Positions 1-6,991 of a stretch of DNA of 14,289 nt are shown one piece after another. How positions within the stretch are numbered: the first letter of the stretch is position 1; each line of letters begins with the position of its first letter. The translations under genes and the position numbers were made by a program. The stretch is from NCBI GenBank assembly GCA_021781255.1, contig JAJXXG010000070.1, positions 1 through 14,289 on the forward strand, given 5' to 3'. The notes beneath the pieces were generated by a model. The model did no database searches. It had not been told where the DNA came from and was given only the letters and a program-made list of their open reading frames with translations. This DNA is from Acidobacteriota bacterium. Its GTDB lineage: Bacteria; Acidobacteriota; Terriglobia; Terriglobales; Acidobacteriaceae.

Positions 1-143
1 TCGATTTTGATAAGGTCGTTCGCGATCCGGCGCATCCAGACCACCTGCTTCCGGCTTACGATTGCGGAGATCATCTGCATCCGTCCCCGGCCGGGTACAA
101 GGCCATGGGCGATGCCATCCCGTTGATCCTGCTTGCGCGCTGA
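1..143 (+). CDS. SGNH/GDSL hydrolase (acetylesterase-like), C-terminal fragment
   Basis: Only the last 46 codons are in the window; the frame begins at base 3 and stops at TGA 141-143. The visible end carries the block V signature of SGNH/GDSL hydrolases: a Gly-Asp-His-Leu-His-Pro stretch (bases about 66-83) whose Asp and second His would be the acid and base of the Ser-Asp-His triad. It is followed by the usual Pro-Ala-Gly-Tyr and a short amphipathic helix. In Terriglobia such proteins are usually exported esterases, often acting on acetylated sugars or polysaccharides. The nucleophile Ser block lies upstream of the window, so the substrate cannot be judged. A GH35-like galactosidase starts 18 bases after the stop on the same strand, which suggests one transcript and a shared role in glycan breakdown. 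A Cys precedes the Gly-Asp where I would expect Ser or Asp, probably of no consequence. Confidence 0.8.
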   Translation, partial: DFDKVVRDPAHPDHLLPAYDCGDHLHPSPAGYKAMGDAIPLILLAR

Positions 144-161
144 TTACCGAGGGAGATAACG

Positions 162-1787
162 ATGAACTTTCAAGCCAGAAGCGCTGTGTTGGTACTTCTT
201 TGCGGACTTGCCTCCGTGGCTTGCGTGCAGGCTCAGGATCTCCCCGTAGTGCGCATGCAAAACGGCGCCTCGCAACTGCTGGTGCATGGCAAGCCATTCC
301 TGGTGCTCGGCGGCGAGCTTGGCAACTCCTCCGCAGGCACGGCAGCCGAGGCCGATACGATTTTGCCCCGGCTGTCGCAGATGCACTTCAACACCGTGCT
401 GATGCCGGTGGCCTGGAATCAGATTGAGCCGCAGGAAGGGCACTTTGACTTCTCCATTCCGGACCACTGGATCGACGTGGCGCGGCAGCAGCACATGCAC
501 CTGGTCTTTCTCTGGTTCGGAAGCTGGAAGAACGCCTTCTCAGAGTACGCGCCCGCGTGGGTGCTGGCAGATACAAAGCGCTTTCCCCGCGTCCTCTCCG
601 CCCAGGGCCTGCCACTTGAGATTCTGTCTCCATTGGCTGAGGAGACCGCCCGCTGCGACAGCCTCGCATTCGCCACGCTGATGGCGCACCTGCATGAGCG
701 CGATGCCGCCGATCAGACTGTGTTGATGGTCCAGGTGGAGAACGAAGTAGGCTACCTTGGTTTGGGTGGTCGCGACCGCTCTGACCGTGCAAACCAGCTC
801 TTTCTTCAGGCCGTACCCACACAGTTGTCCACCTATCTGCAGAGTCATCGGGATCAGCTTTCCCCGGAACTCGCGTCGCACTTTAAGCCGAATGGCCACA
901 CGTGGAAAGAGATGTTCGGCGATGCGGCTGATGAGGTGTTCATGGCATGGCACTACGGCCTGTTCATCAACCAGGTGGTAAAGGCCGGAAAGGCGGCCTA
1001 CCCCCTGCCCATGTACATGAACGCTCAGCTTCCCGCACCGCTGGAACAGCCCGGCGAATATCCCAGTGGCGGCCCGCATCCGCTCTACCGTGCTGTCTAC
1101 CGTGCTGCGGCGCCGTCCATCGATTTCTACGCGCCGGATATCTACTGGCCGGACTTTGCGCACTGGGTAAGCCGCTACCGCGAGGCCGGAAATCCCGTCT
1201 TCATTCCCGAAGCGCGGCTCGATGCGGCTCCCTGGAATGCGTTGTATGCCTATGGCGAAGCGCAGGGATTCGGCTTCTCACCCTTCGCGGTGGACTCGCT
1301 GCCCGCAAACTCCGCGGATGACACAAGCATGGCCAGCCTCTATGCCATGATGAGCAGCCTTTCCGGCGACGTGCTGGAGGCACAGCCAATGGGCCGGATT
1401 CGTGCGCTCGTGCTGCACGACAACGGCCCACGGCCCAGTCAAAGCGTCGCACTTGGCGGCTACTTGTTCCGCGCCACCCTCTCGCGTTCATGGCCCGCCA
1501 GGCAGCTTGTTGCCACCAACGGCGCCCTGATGATCCTGCAAACAGCGCCCGATGAATTCCTGCTGGCAGGCAGCGGATTGACGGTGGACTTTGTGCGCGA
1601 CCCCGACGCCGACAACCAGATTGCGGGCATCGCCAGCATCGAGCAGGTATCCAAAGTGAACGGGCAATGGCGAGCCGAGCGCCGCCTGAACGGGGATCAG
1701 AGCAACCAGGGACGGCAGCTGCTGATGGATCCTCACGCGTTTCAGGTCTACCGCGTCCGGCTTTACACCTACCCCGGCAAACAATAG
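162..1787 (+). CDS. Secreted GH35-like beta-galactosidase with DUF5597 C-terminal domain
   Basis: This 541-residue protein is a retaining glycosidase of the GH35 clan that probably releases terminal beta-galactose from oligo- or polysaccharide. The start ATG follows GAGGGA at about 6 bases. Residues 1-24 look like a Sec signal peptide (hydrophobic 8-20, cut after Val-Gln-Ala), so it should act in the periplasm or outside. The TIM barrel runs from about 35 to 385. It opens with the FLVLGGELGNSS motif (46-56) typical of the DUF5597 group and contains VENEVG (192-197), where Glu193 or Glu195 supplies the general acid. The proposed nucleophile is Glu350 in FIPEARLD, and the family motif GFSPFAVDS spans 371-379. 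Residues of about 395-535 form the DUF5597 beta domain. Length is normal for the group. It follows the SGNH esterase by 18 bases and faces a GH2 galactosidase. Galactose specificity is inferred from family; other beta-glycosides are possible. Confidence 0.87.
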   Translation: MNFQARSAVLVLLCGLASVACVQAQDLPVVRMQNGASQLLVHGKPFLVLGGELGNSSAGTAAEADTILPRLSQMHFNTVLMPVAWNQIEPQEGHFDFSIPDHWIDVARQQHMHLVFLWFGSWKNAFSEYAPAWVLADTKRFPRVLSAQGLPLEILSPLAEETARCDSLAFATLMAHLHERDAADQTVLMVQVENEVGYLGLGGRDRSDRANQLFLQAVPTQLSTYLQSHRDQLSPELASHFKPNGHTWKEMFGDAADEVFMAWHYGLFINQVVKAGKAAYPLPMYMNAQLPAPLEQPGEYPSGGPHPLYRAVYRAAAPSIDFYAPDIYWPDFAHWVSRYREAGNPVFIPEARLDAAPWNALYAYGEAQGFGFSPFAVDSLPANSADDTSMASLYAMMSSLSGDVLEAQPMGRIRALVLHDNGPRPSQSVALGGYLFRATLSRSWPARQLVATNGALMILQTAPDEFLLAGSGLTVDFVRDPDADNQIAGIASIEQVSKVNGQWRAERRLNGDQSNQGRQLLMDPHAFQVYRVRLYTYPGKQ

Positions 1788-1850
1788 GTGCAAAGAACAT
1801 CTGTGTGTCAAACACAGTAAGAATTCTTGCACCGTTCGCATTCCGACAGC

Positions 1851-1892
1851 GAAGCAGACGAGCCGGCCTCTCCGGGCCGGCTCGTCTGCTTC
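1851..1892. terminator. 18-bp perfect hairpin between convergent galactosidase genes
   Basis: Bases 1851-1868 and 1875-1892 are exact reverse complements, giving an 18-bp GC-rich stem with a 6-base loop (TCTCCG). It lies 63 bases after the GH35 stop and reaches into the stop codon of the GH2 gene on the other strand (TGA at 1893-1891). Placement between convergent genes argues for a bidirectional terminator or a 3'-end stabilising hairpin. No T-run follows on either strand, so it is not a textbook intrinsic terminator. Confidence 0.6.
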
Positions 1893-4869
1893 AGCGATCC
1901 ACGCGTTGCAAAACCACAGGGATGCTGGACGGAATGTGGAACGAGTTGCCGAAAGATGGATCAGACCCATCCGGAGCGGGACCAATCGCAGGCCGATTCG
2001 GATCTTCCTTGGCAGGAACAGGCAAATGCCAGGGGATTTTGACCGAACGCTGCAGCTCGATGCGATCTCCCTTCAGCTCTCCTGTAAAGCTGTTCATGCC
2101 GGCGTGGAACGTGACATGATTGCCGGACACGACGCCCTCCGTGATGGGAACAGGGACGTCATCGCCGCCAAAGAATCCGCCACTTCCCTCAACCGTGCCT
2201 GCCAGCTTCTCACCCTGCTGGTGGAAGGTGAAGACCGAGCTGCCGCCAATGATCCTCGCAATCAAGCCTGCATTCTGCCCGGCAGGTTCCGGCAACGGCC
2301 TCCACAGCCCTGTAATACCAGGCCCTTTCGGCACCTCGCGCTCCCACGCCGCCACCTGCGGGCGCAGCGTCACGTGCGTGGAAGAAATAGTCGCCGATGC
2401 CGAACTCAGCCCCGGAGACGTGGCTTCCACCTGAATGCTGCCTGCCTGCTTTGTAGACTGCACCAGTGCCATGCAGTAGCCGGAGAAGGCCTTGCGCACG
2501 CTTCCCTTGTCCGATGCATGATCCGTCGGGTCTCCGTTGCCCACGCCGATAAGTCGTCCATCTCCCGACACGCGAAAGGTAACCTCGTTGTCCGTAACCG
2601 GAACCGTGCGTCCCTGTGCGTCCTGCACCTCAACGGCAAACATGGCCACATCTTCGCCATCAGCTGCCACGGCCGTGCGGTCAGCGCGCAACACCAGCTT
2701 TGACGCGGCGCCGGTGGTCTCCCGCCGGGTCGTCATCACCTGCTTGCCGTCTTTCCAGCCGCGTGCCTCAATCGCGCCGGGAGCGTAGGGAACCACCCAC
2801 GCAACATGCGAGTCCCGTGGCACGTCTTTGGCACCCAGGCTCTTCCCGTTCACCAGCAGCTCAACCCTGTCCAGGTTGGAGTACACCCAGACAGCAATCT
2901 CCTTGCCTTCCATGCCCGGCCAGTTCCAGTGTGGAAACAGATGCAGCACCGGCTTCGCCGTCCACCAGGACTGGTAGTAGTAAAACGAGTCCTTGGGAAA
3001 GCCGCACGTGTCCACAATTCCGTACTGCGAGCTGATATTCGGCCAGCCATCGGGCGAGGGTTCGCCACGATAGTCAAAGCCGGTCCAGACAAAGCCACCG
3101 GAGAGCCACTGCCGCGCATTGCAGAATCGCCACCATCCCTCCGCCGAGGCGCGCCCCGTCGTGGTGTACGGGTCGTAGGCACTGACAAAGCCCTTCGAGG
3201 CATCCGTAATGTAAATGCCGCGCGTGCCCACCGCGCTCACCGTCTCCGTGCCCATCACCGGCTTGTCCGGATGCGCCTTATGGTAAGCCTCGGCCTGCGG
3301 GTCCATGTAGTTGTAGCCAATCACGTCACAAACCGCCAGGCCGCCTGTTCCAATCGCTCCGGTCGGCGCAATGGAAACGGGCCGTGAACCGTCATGCTTC
3401 GTGGACACGGCCTTCATCGAGCTCAGAATCAGCACGCCCTTTGCCGTGTTGGCCTGCCCCTCTTCATTGCCCATGGACCACATGAAGACCGACGGATGAT
3501 TGCGATCCCGCCGGACAAGATTCTCAAACTGGCCCAGCCCCTCCGGGTTCGACGACATCATGCGGGTCTCGTCAAAAACCAGCAGCCCGAGTTGATCGCA
3601 TGCATCCAGCAGCTCCGGCGTGGGCGGATTGTGCGAAGTACGGATCGAGTTGCAGCCCATCTCCTGCAGCTTGCGCACACGGTAGTACTGCACGGCATCC
3701 GGCAGCGCCACGCCTAGCCCGGCGTGGTCCTGATGATTGCAGGTGCCCTTCAGCTTCACCGGCGATCCGTTCAACAGGAAACCGCGGCTGGCGTCAAACT
3801 CCACAGTGCGGATACCGAAGGATGTCTCATAGCGGTCCACCACTTTGCCGCCGGCCTGCACCTCCGTAACCAGCTTGTACAGGTTGCGTTCCTCCAGCGA
3901 CCACAGCCGCGGCTGGCGCACCACAATCTTCTGCTCGTAGTCGTGGCCCGCGCCCGAGGGCACAGGTGCTGTCGCTGCAATATCCTTGCCCACCACCGCG
4001 CCGGATGGATCAAGAATCGTGGACAGGACACGCGCCTGGCTGTCTCCGGTCGCATCGTTGCAGACCTCGGTGCGAATCGAAAGAGTGGCCTCCGTTTTGC
4101 GCACCTCTGAGCGGACAAAGGTTCCCCACTGCTTCACATGTACCGGATTGGTCTTTGTCAGCCATACGTGGCGGTAGATGCCCGCGCCTTCATAGAACCA
4201 CCCGTCGCTCTCCGTCGCATCCACGCGCACCAGCAGCACATTCGGCTGTCCCGGATAGATGAAATCGGAAACATCAAAGCGAAACGGATCGTACCCGCCA
4301 CTGTGCTGTCCAATGTAAAAACCGTTAAAGACCACCAGCGTGTCGCGATAAGCGCCGTCAAACTCGATCGAGATGCGCTTGCCCGCATCCTCCGCCGGCA
4401 GATCGAATACACGCCTGTACCAGCCAACGCTGGTCTCGGGATATTTACGGCCAAGCGGATAAAAACCCTTGCTCTGCAGGTCGGGATCGTTCTTGAAGGG
4501 CAGTTCGATGGCCCAGTCATGCGGCAGATCAATGCCGCGCCAGTCGCCGTCATCAAAAGCAATGGCCGCGGCCGGCATAAAGTGCCCGGTCTTTTGAAAG
4601 TTCCCTGCTCCGGCACTTCCGTATTCAAAGTCCCTGGCAGGGTCACAGGCATGGCCAAGGTGGAATCGCCAGCCATGGTCCAGCAGCAGGCGTTCCCTGC
4701 CCGCGCCCGGCGTGGCAGAGGCGGGAGAGCGGTCTGGGCTGAGCGGCCCTGCGGGTTCAGCAATGGCCTGAGCCGCGGAGTCGATGGGACCAAGGCCCTG
4801 GGCAGCGGCTACGGCAGCGGGAGCAAGCAGCGAGGACTTGATCATGTCGCGGCGTGAAAATGTTTTCAT
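1891..4869 (-). CDS. Tat-exported GH2 beta-galactosidase (GalA/DUF4982 type) with extra C-terminal module
   Basis: This is a GH2 glycosidase of about 992 residues. The frame allows GTG 4875, ATG 4872 and ATG 4869; GGAG at 4878-4875 sits 5 bases from ATG 4869, so I prefer that start. Residues 5-11 (SRRDMIK) form a twin-arginine motif before a hydrophobic Ala-rich stretch, so the enzyme should be exported folded. In order it shows the sugar-binding jelly roll (about 60-238), an Ig-like domain (243-353), a TIM barrel (358-638), a DUF4982 domain (about 638-703), a Big/invasin-like domain (about 723-833) and a further beta-rich module (about 853-943). The acid/base is Glu469 in WSMGNEE and the nucleophile Glu542 in MGTETVS; FVWTGFDYRGE (593-603) is typical of GalA-type enzymes. 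Beta-galactosidase is the most likely activity, but other GH2 specificities cannot be excluded. It converges on the GH35 gene and diverges from tdh. Confidence 0.9.
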   Translation of the reverse strand: MKTFSRRDMIKSSLLAPAAVAAAQGLGPIDSAAQAIAEPAGPLSPDRSPASATPGAGRERLLLDHGWRFHLGHACDPARDFEYGSAGAGNFQKTGHFMPAAAIAFDDGDWRGIDLPHDWAIELPFKNDPDLQSKGFYPLGRKYPETSVGWYRRVFDLPAEDAGKRISIEFDGAYRDTLVVFNGFYIGQHSGGYDPFRFDVSDFIYPGQPNVLLVRVDATESDGWFYEGAGIYRHVWLTKTNPVHVKQWGTFVRSEVRKTEATLSIRTEVCNDATGDSQARVLSTILDPSGAVVGKDIAATAPVPSGAGHDYEQKIVVRQPRLWSLEERNLYKLVTEVQAGGKVVDRYETSFGIRTVEFDASRGFLLNGSPVKLKGTCNHQDHAGLGVALPDAVQYYRVRKLQEMGCNSIRTSHNPPTPELLDACDQLGLLVFDETRMMSSNPEGLGQFENLVRRDRNHPSVFMWSMGNEEGQANTAKGVLILSSMKAVSTKHDGSRPVSIAPTGAIGTGGLAVCDVIGYNYMDPQAEAYHKAHPDKPVMGTETVSAVGTRGIYITDASKGFVSAYDPYTTTGRASAEGWWRFCNARQWLSGGFVWTGFDYRGEPSPDGWPNISSQYGIVDTCGFPKDSFYYYQSWWTAKPVLHLFPHWNWPGMEGKEIAVWVYSNLDRVELLVNGKSLGAKDVPRDSHVAWVVPYAPGAIEARGWKDGKQVMTTRRETTGAASKLVLRADRTAVAADGEDVAMFAVEVQDAQGRTVPVTDNEVTFRVSGDGRLIGVGNGDPTDHASDKGSVRKAFSGYCMALVQSTKQAGSIQVEATSPGLSSASATISSTHVTLRPQVAAWEREVPKGPGITGLWRPLPEPAGQNAGLIARIIGGSSVFTFHQQGEKLAGTVEGSGGFFGGDDVPVPITEGVVSGNHVTFHAGMNSFTGELKGDRIELQRSVKIPWHLPVPAKEDPNRPAIGPAPDGSDPSFGNSFHIPSSIPVVLQRVDR

Positions 4870-4875
4870 CATCAC

Positions 4876-5171
4876 TCCATCCGGCCCTCAGGCGCAGCCT
4901 GAACGCCATCTGTATCTTCAAAAAATCAGGGTTCAGAATCGCCGCAAGTATACGCGGCCCTTTCCCCGGCTCACAAGCGGAATTGCACATCTCCGCTCCC
5001 TCGCAAATCAGAGTCTTCTCCGTACGCCTCGCCAATGTCCTCCCTGCACACCAAAGCCCGCAGCGCCAGCCCGGAGGAGCATAATCAAAGAAAGCGCGCA
5101 TCCACATCTTGCGCCGTATGCATTGCATGTAGTCTCTTTCTTTTTTCCGCGACAGCGATTCCGGGAGGACT
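4876..5171. other. Divergent intergenic region between GH2 gene and tdh leader ORF
   Basis: This stretch of about 300 bases contains no gene I can support. It holds a likely minus-strand promoter for the GH2 gene (4947-4976) and a pyrimidine-rich run at 5133-5148 on the plus strand just ahead of the small ORF at 5172. For the plus-strand tdh transcript I see an isolated -10-like CATAAT near 5074-5079, but no acceptable -35 at the right spacing, so that promoter is not assigned. Confidence 0.5.
4947..4976 (-). promoter_or_regulatory. Putative sigma70-type promoter of the GH2 galactosidase gene
   Basis: Read on the minus strand, TTGTGA (4976-4971, 4 of 6 to the consensus -35) is followed after 18 bases by TATACT (4952-4947, 5 of 6 to the -10). 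Transcription would start near 4940, leaving a 5' leader of about 70 bases before ATG 4869. The call rests on motif match and position only; acidobacterial promoters are poorly characterised. Confidence 0.35.
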
Positions 5172-5309
5172 ATGCCTCGAAGCCGATACCCTCAAGTCGA
5201 CATGACCACCAGGATGCCGGCGACCTCGCAGAGCCTCAACAAGGTGCGCCTGTTTTGGAATCGCCGTAACCCATGGGCAAACAAGCTGGAGTGCCGGAGG
5301 ATGCAATGA
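5172..5309 (+). CDS. Possible 45-residue leader ORF coupled to tdh
   Basis: An ATG at 5172 is preceded by GGGAGG (5163-5168, spacing 3) and opens a 45-codon frame. Its TGA (5307-5309) overlaps the tdh ATG (5306-5308) as ATGA, the classic arrangement for translational coupling. The predicted peptide is strongly basic (about ten Arg and Lys), has two Trp near positions 29 and 35 and one Cys, and has no signal peptide or membrane segment. I recognise no family. It has three Thr, too few for a clear threonine-attenuation leader. It could be a real small protein, a leader peptide gating tdh translation, or a chance frame in GC-rich DNA; the good ribosome site and exact overlap are the only support. 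Confidence 0.3.
   Translation: MPRSRYPQVDMTTRMPATSQSLNKVRLFWNRRNPWANKLECRRMQ
5296..5300 (+). promoter_or_regulatory. Ribosome binding site deciding the tdh start
   Basis: GGAGG ends 5 bases before ATG 5306. An in-frame ATG at 5273 would add 11 residues but has no comparable Shine-Dalgarno sequence, and Tdh proteins begin at Met-Lys-Ala-Leu. Confidence 0.75.
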
Positions 5310-6343
5310 AAGCGTTGGTCAAAAGCAAAGCTGAAGTGGGACTGTGGCTGGAAGATATTCCCATGCCGACCGTGGGCATCAACGATGTTCTGGTGCGCGT
5401 ACACCACACCGGGATCTGCGGTACCGATGTTCATATCTACGACTGGGATCAGTGGGCTCAGCGCACCATTCACGTTCCTCTCGCCATAGGCCATGAGTTT
5501 GTGGGCGAAGTCGTCAGCGTGGGTTCAAACGTAAACGACTTCCATCCGGGAGATCTGGTAAGCGGCGAAGGCCACGTGGTCTGCGGACGCTGCCGCAACT
5601 GCCTGGCCGGGCGTCGCCATCTGTGCGCGCTGACGCAAGGCGTGGGCGTAAACCGCGCCGGCGCATTCGCGGAATACATTGCTCTGCCGATGAGCAACAT
5701 CTGGCGCCATAGCGCCGGCATCGATCGCGAGATTGCCGCCATCTTCGACCCCTTTGGAAACGCGGTGCACACCGCCCTCGAGTTCCCCGTGCTGGGCGAA
5801 GACGTGCTGATTACTGGCGCGGGCCCCATCGGTATCATGGCGGCCGCCGTGGCGCGGCATGCCGGCGCGCGCTACGTTGTAATCACAGACGTCAATCCGC
5901 ATCGCCTTGAACTAGCACAGAAGATCGGCGTAACGCTTGCCGTCAATCCGCGTGAAACCTCGCTCGCAGACGTGCAGAAGAAACTGGGCATGGCCGAGGG
6001 GTTTGACGTAGGCATGGAGATGTCCGGCAATGCGCAGGCCTTTCGCGACATGCTCAGCAACATGAGCCATGGCGGCAAGATCGCAATGCTCGGAATCCCT
6101 TCGCCGTCCGAGATGACCATCGACTGGAGCCAGGTCATCTTCAACCAGCTCACCATCCGCGGCATCTATGGCCGCGAGATGTATGAGACCTGGTACAAGA
6201 TGACCGTCATGCTGGAATCAGGACTGAATATCAAGCCCGTCATCACGCACCGCTTCAACTGGCGCGACTATGAGCAGGGCTTCCAGGCCATGCGTACGGG
6301 CAACTCCGGCAAGGTTGTTCTCGATTGGCGAGACGCCAGCTAG
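5306..6343 (+). CDS. tdh: L-threonine 3-dehydrogenase
   Basis: Tdh oxidises L-threonine with NAD+ to 2-amino-3-ketobutyrate in the cytoplasm, the first step of threonine conversion to glycine and acetyl-CoA. The 345 residues (E. coli Tdh has 341) match it along the whole length from the first residues, MKAL. Catalytic zinc ligands are Cys38, His63 and Glu64, with Thr40 and His43 in the ICGTDVH motif. The structural zinc site is Cys93, Cys96, Cys99 and Cys107. The NAD fold has GAGPIG at 171-176, and [13 protein letters not shown] (146-158) and GIYGREM are diagnostic for Tdh among medium-chain dehydrogenases. The partner ligase gene kbl is not adjacent, unlike in E. coli. A 45-codon ORF overlaps the start by ATGA. 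The gene ends before a hairpin and faces the DUF1641 gene. Confidence 0.96.
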   Translation: MKALVKSKAEVGLWLEDIPMPTVGINDVLVRVHHTGICGTDVHIYDWDQWAQRTIHVPLAIGHEFVGEVVSVGSNVNDFHPGDLVSGEGHVVCGRCRNCLAGRRHLCALTQGVGVNRAGAFAEYIALPMSNIWRHSAGIDREIAAIFDPFGNAVHTALEFPVLGEDVLITGAGPIGIMAAAVARHAGARYVVITDVNPHRLELAQKIGVTLAVNPRETSLADVQKKLGMAEGFDVGMEMSGNAQAFRDMLSNMSHGGKIAMLGIPSPSEMTIDWSQVIFNQLTIRGIYGREMYETWYKMTVMLESGLNIKPVITHRFNWRDYEQGFQAMRTGNSGKVVLDWRDAS

Positions 6344-6368
6344 GCGCGCACAGATTCCAGCGCAGCAT

Positions 6369-6407
6369 CCGGTCATGCGCGTGCAGCGAATGCCCACGCA
6401 TGACCGG
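6369..6407. terminator. Inverted repeat between convergent tdh and DUF1641 genes
   Basis: Bases 6369-6379 and 6397-6407 are exact reverse complements (11 bp) around a 17-base loop; an alternative fold pairs 9 bp plus an inner CGTG/CACG. It starts 25 bases after the tdh stop and ends 20 bases before the DUF1641 stop, where a shared terminator is expected. There is no T-run after the stem on either strand, so strength is uncertain. Confidence 0.5.
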
Positions 6408-6427
6408 AAAACCCCACCCAGCTCAGA

Positions 6428-6910
6428 TCACTCACGTTGGCCGCCTCCCGCCTGCTTCAACTCGTTTCCAAGCACATCGAGGAAGCGATTGATCAAAGCA
6501 ATACTGCGGCGAAGTTCCGGCTGCCTGAACTCACTCAGCAGTGAAAAAAGACCGGGCGGATCGATCACCGGTTTCTTCTCGCTGCCCAGCGTTTCACTCA
6601 CGGCCACGGCAACGCACTGCAACAGCTCAGGATTGATGGAGCCAAGCATCTTCCCCAGGATGATCGCGTTGCGCAGCGCGCGCACGGAGTCCGGCGCCTC
6701 CGCCGCTGTGACCGCAGTTTCCAGAATCCTGTCGCTCGCGCCAAGAGCACCACGCAGCAAGCCCAGGACGCGCTTCTCATGCAGTTGCTGCAGTAACTCA
6801 TAGGCGTCCAGCAACGCCTCGGCATGCTCGGCAGGCGCGCTCTCCAGCCGCGCAAGCAGTTCCTTGCGCGGATCGCGCGCAGGCATCTCAAAAGCAATCG
6901 GTCGAGCCAT
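6428..6910 (-). CDS. DUF1641 protein, probable formate dehydrogenase accessory/electron-transfer subunit (YrhD/ForE-like)
   Basis: This is a 160-residue, largely alpha-helical soluble protein with no signal peptide and no cysteines, so it binds no iron-sulfur cluster of its own. The core at about 76-98 (VRALRNAIILGKMLGSINPELLQ-like) and the run up to Leu147 resemble DUF1641. The start is supported by AAGGAG 8 bases upstream. DUF1641 genes accompany the FdhA-like gene in Bacillus (yrhD with yrhE, yjgD with yjgC); the YrhE/YrhD pair has been described as a menaquinone-linked formate dehydrogenase (ForC/ForE). Here it lies 81 bases downstream of the catalytic subunit, last in the operon, so the same partnership is the natural inference. 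How a cofactor-free helical protein would pass electrons to quinone is not evident from the sequence. Confidence 0.78.
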   Translation of the reverse strand: MARPIAFEMPARDPRKELLARLESAPAEHAEALLDAYELLQQLHEKRVLGLLRGALGASDRILETAVTAAEAPDSVRALRNAIILGKMLGSINPELLQCVAVAVSETLGSEKKPVIDPPGLFSLLSEFRQPELRRSIALINRFLDVLGNELKQAGGGQRE

Positions 6911-6991
6911 TCTGTCTTCTCCTTCCGCTGGAGCTTCTATATGCGTCGCACCGCAAGCGCAACATGGTTCTGCTTCTCTGCAAATCGGACT

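Noticed and set aside
1201..1985. Minus-strand open frames of 165 and 204 codons across the 3' end of the GH35 gene
   Set aside because: They overlap the conserved GH35/DUF5597 coding region and the terminator hairpin, and the translations are Arg/Ser-rich without domain character.
4138..4857. 239-codon plus-strand open frame opposite the N-terminal part of the GH2 gene
   Set aside because: Antisense to clear GH2 and Tat signal coding sequence, with no ribosome site or recognisable domain.
5172..5309. Threonine attenuator leader peptide
   Set aside because: The small ORF has only three Thr codons, not in a long run, and I see no terminator/antiterminator hairpins between it and tdh.
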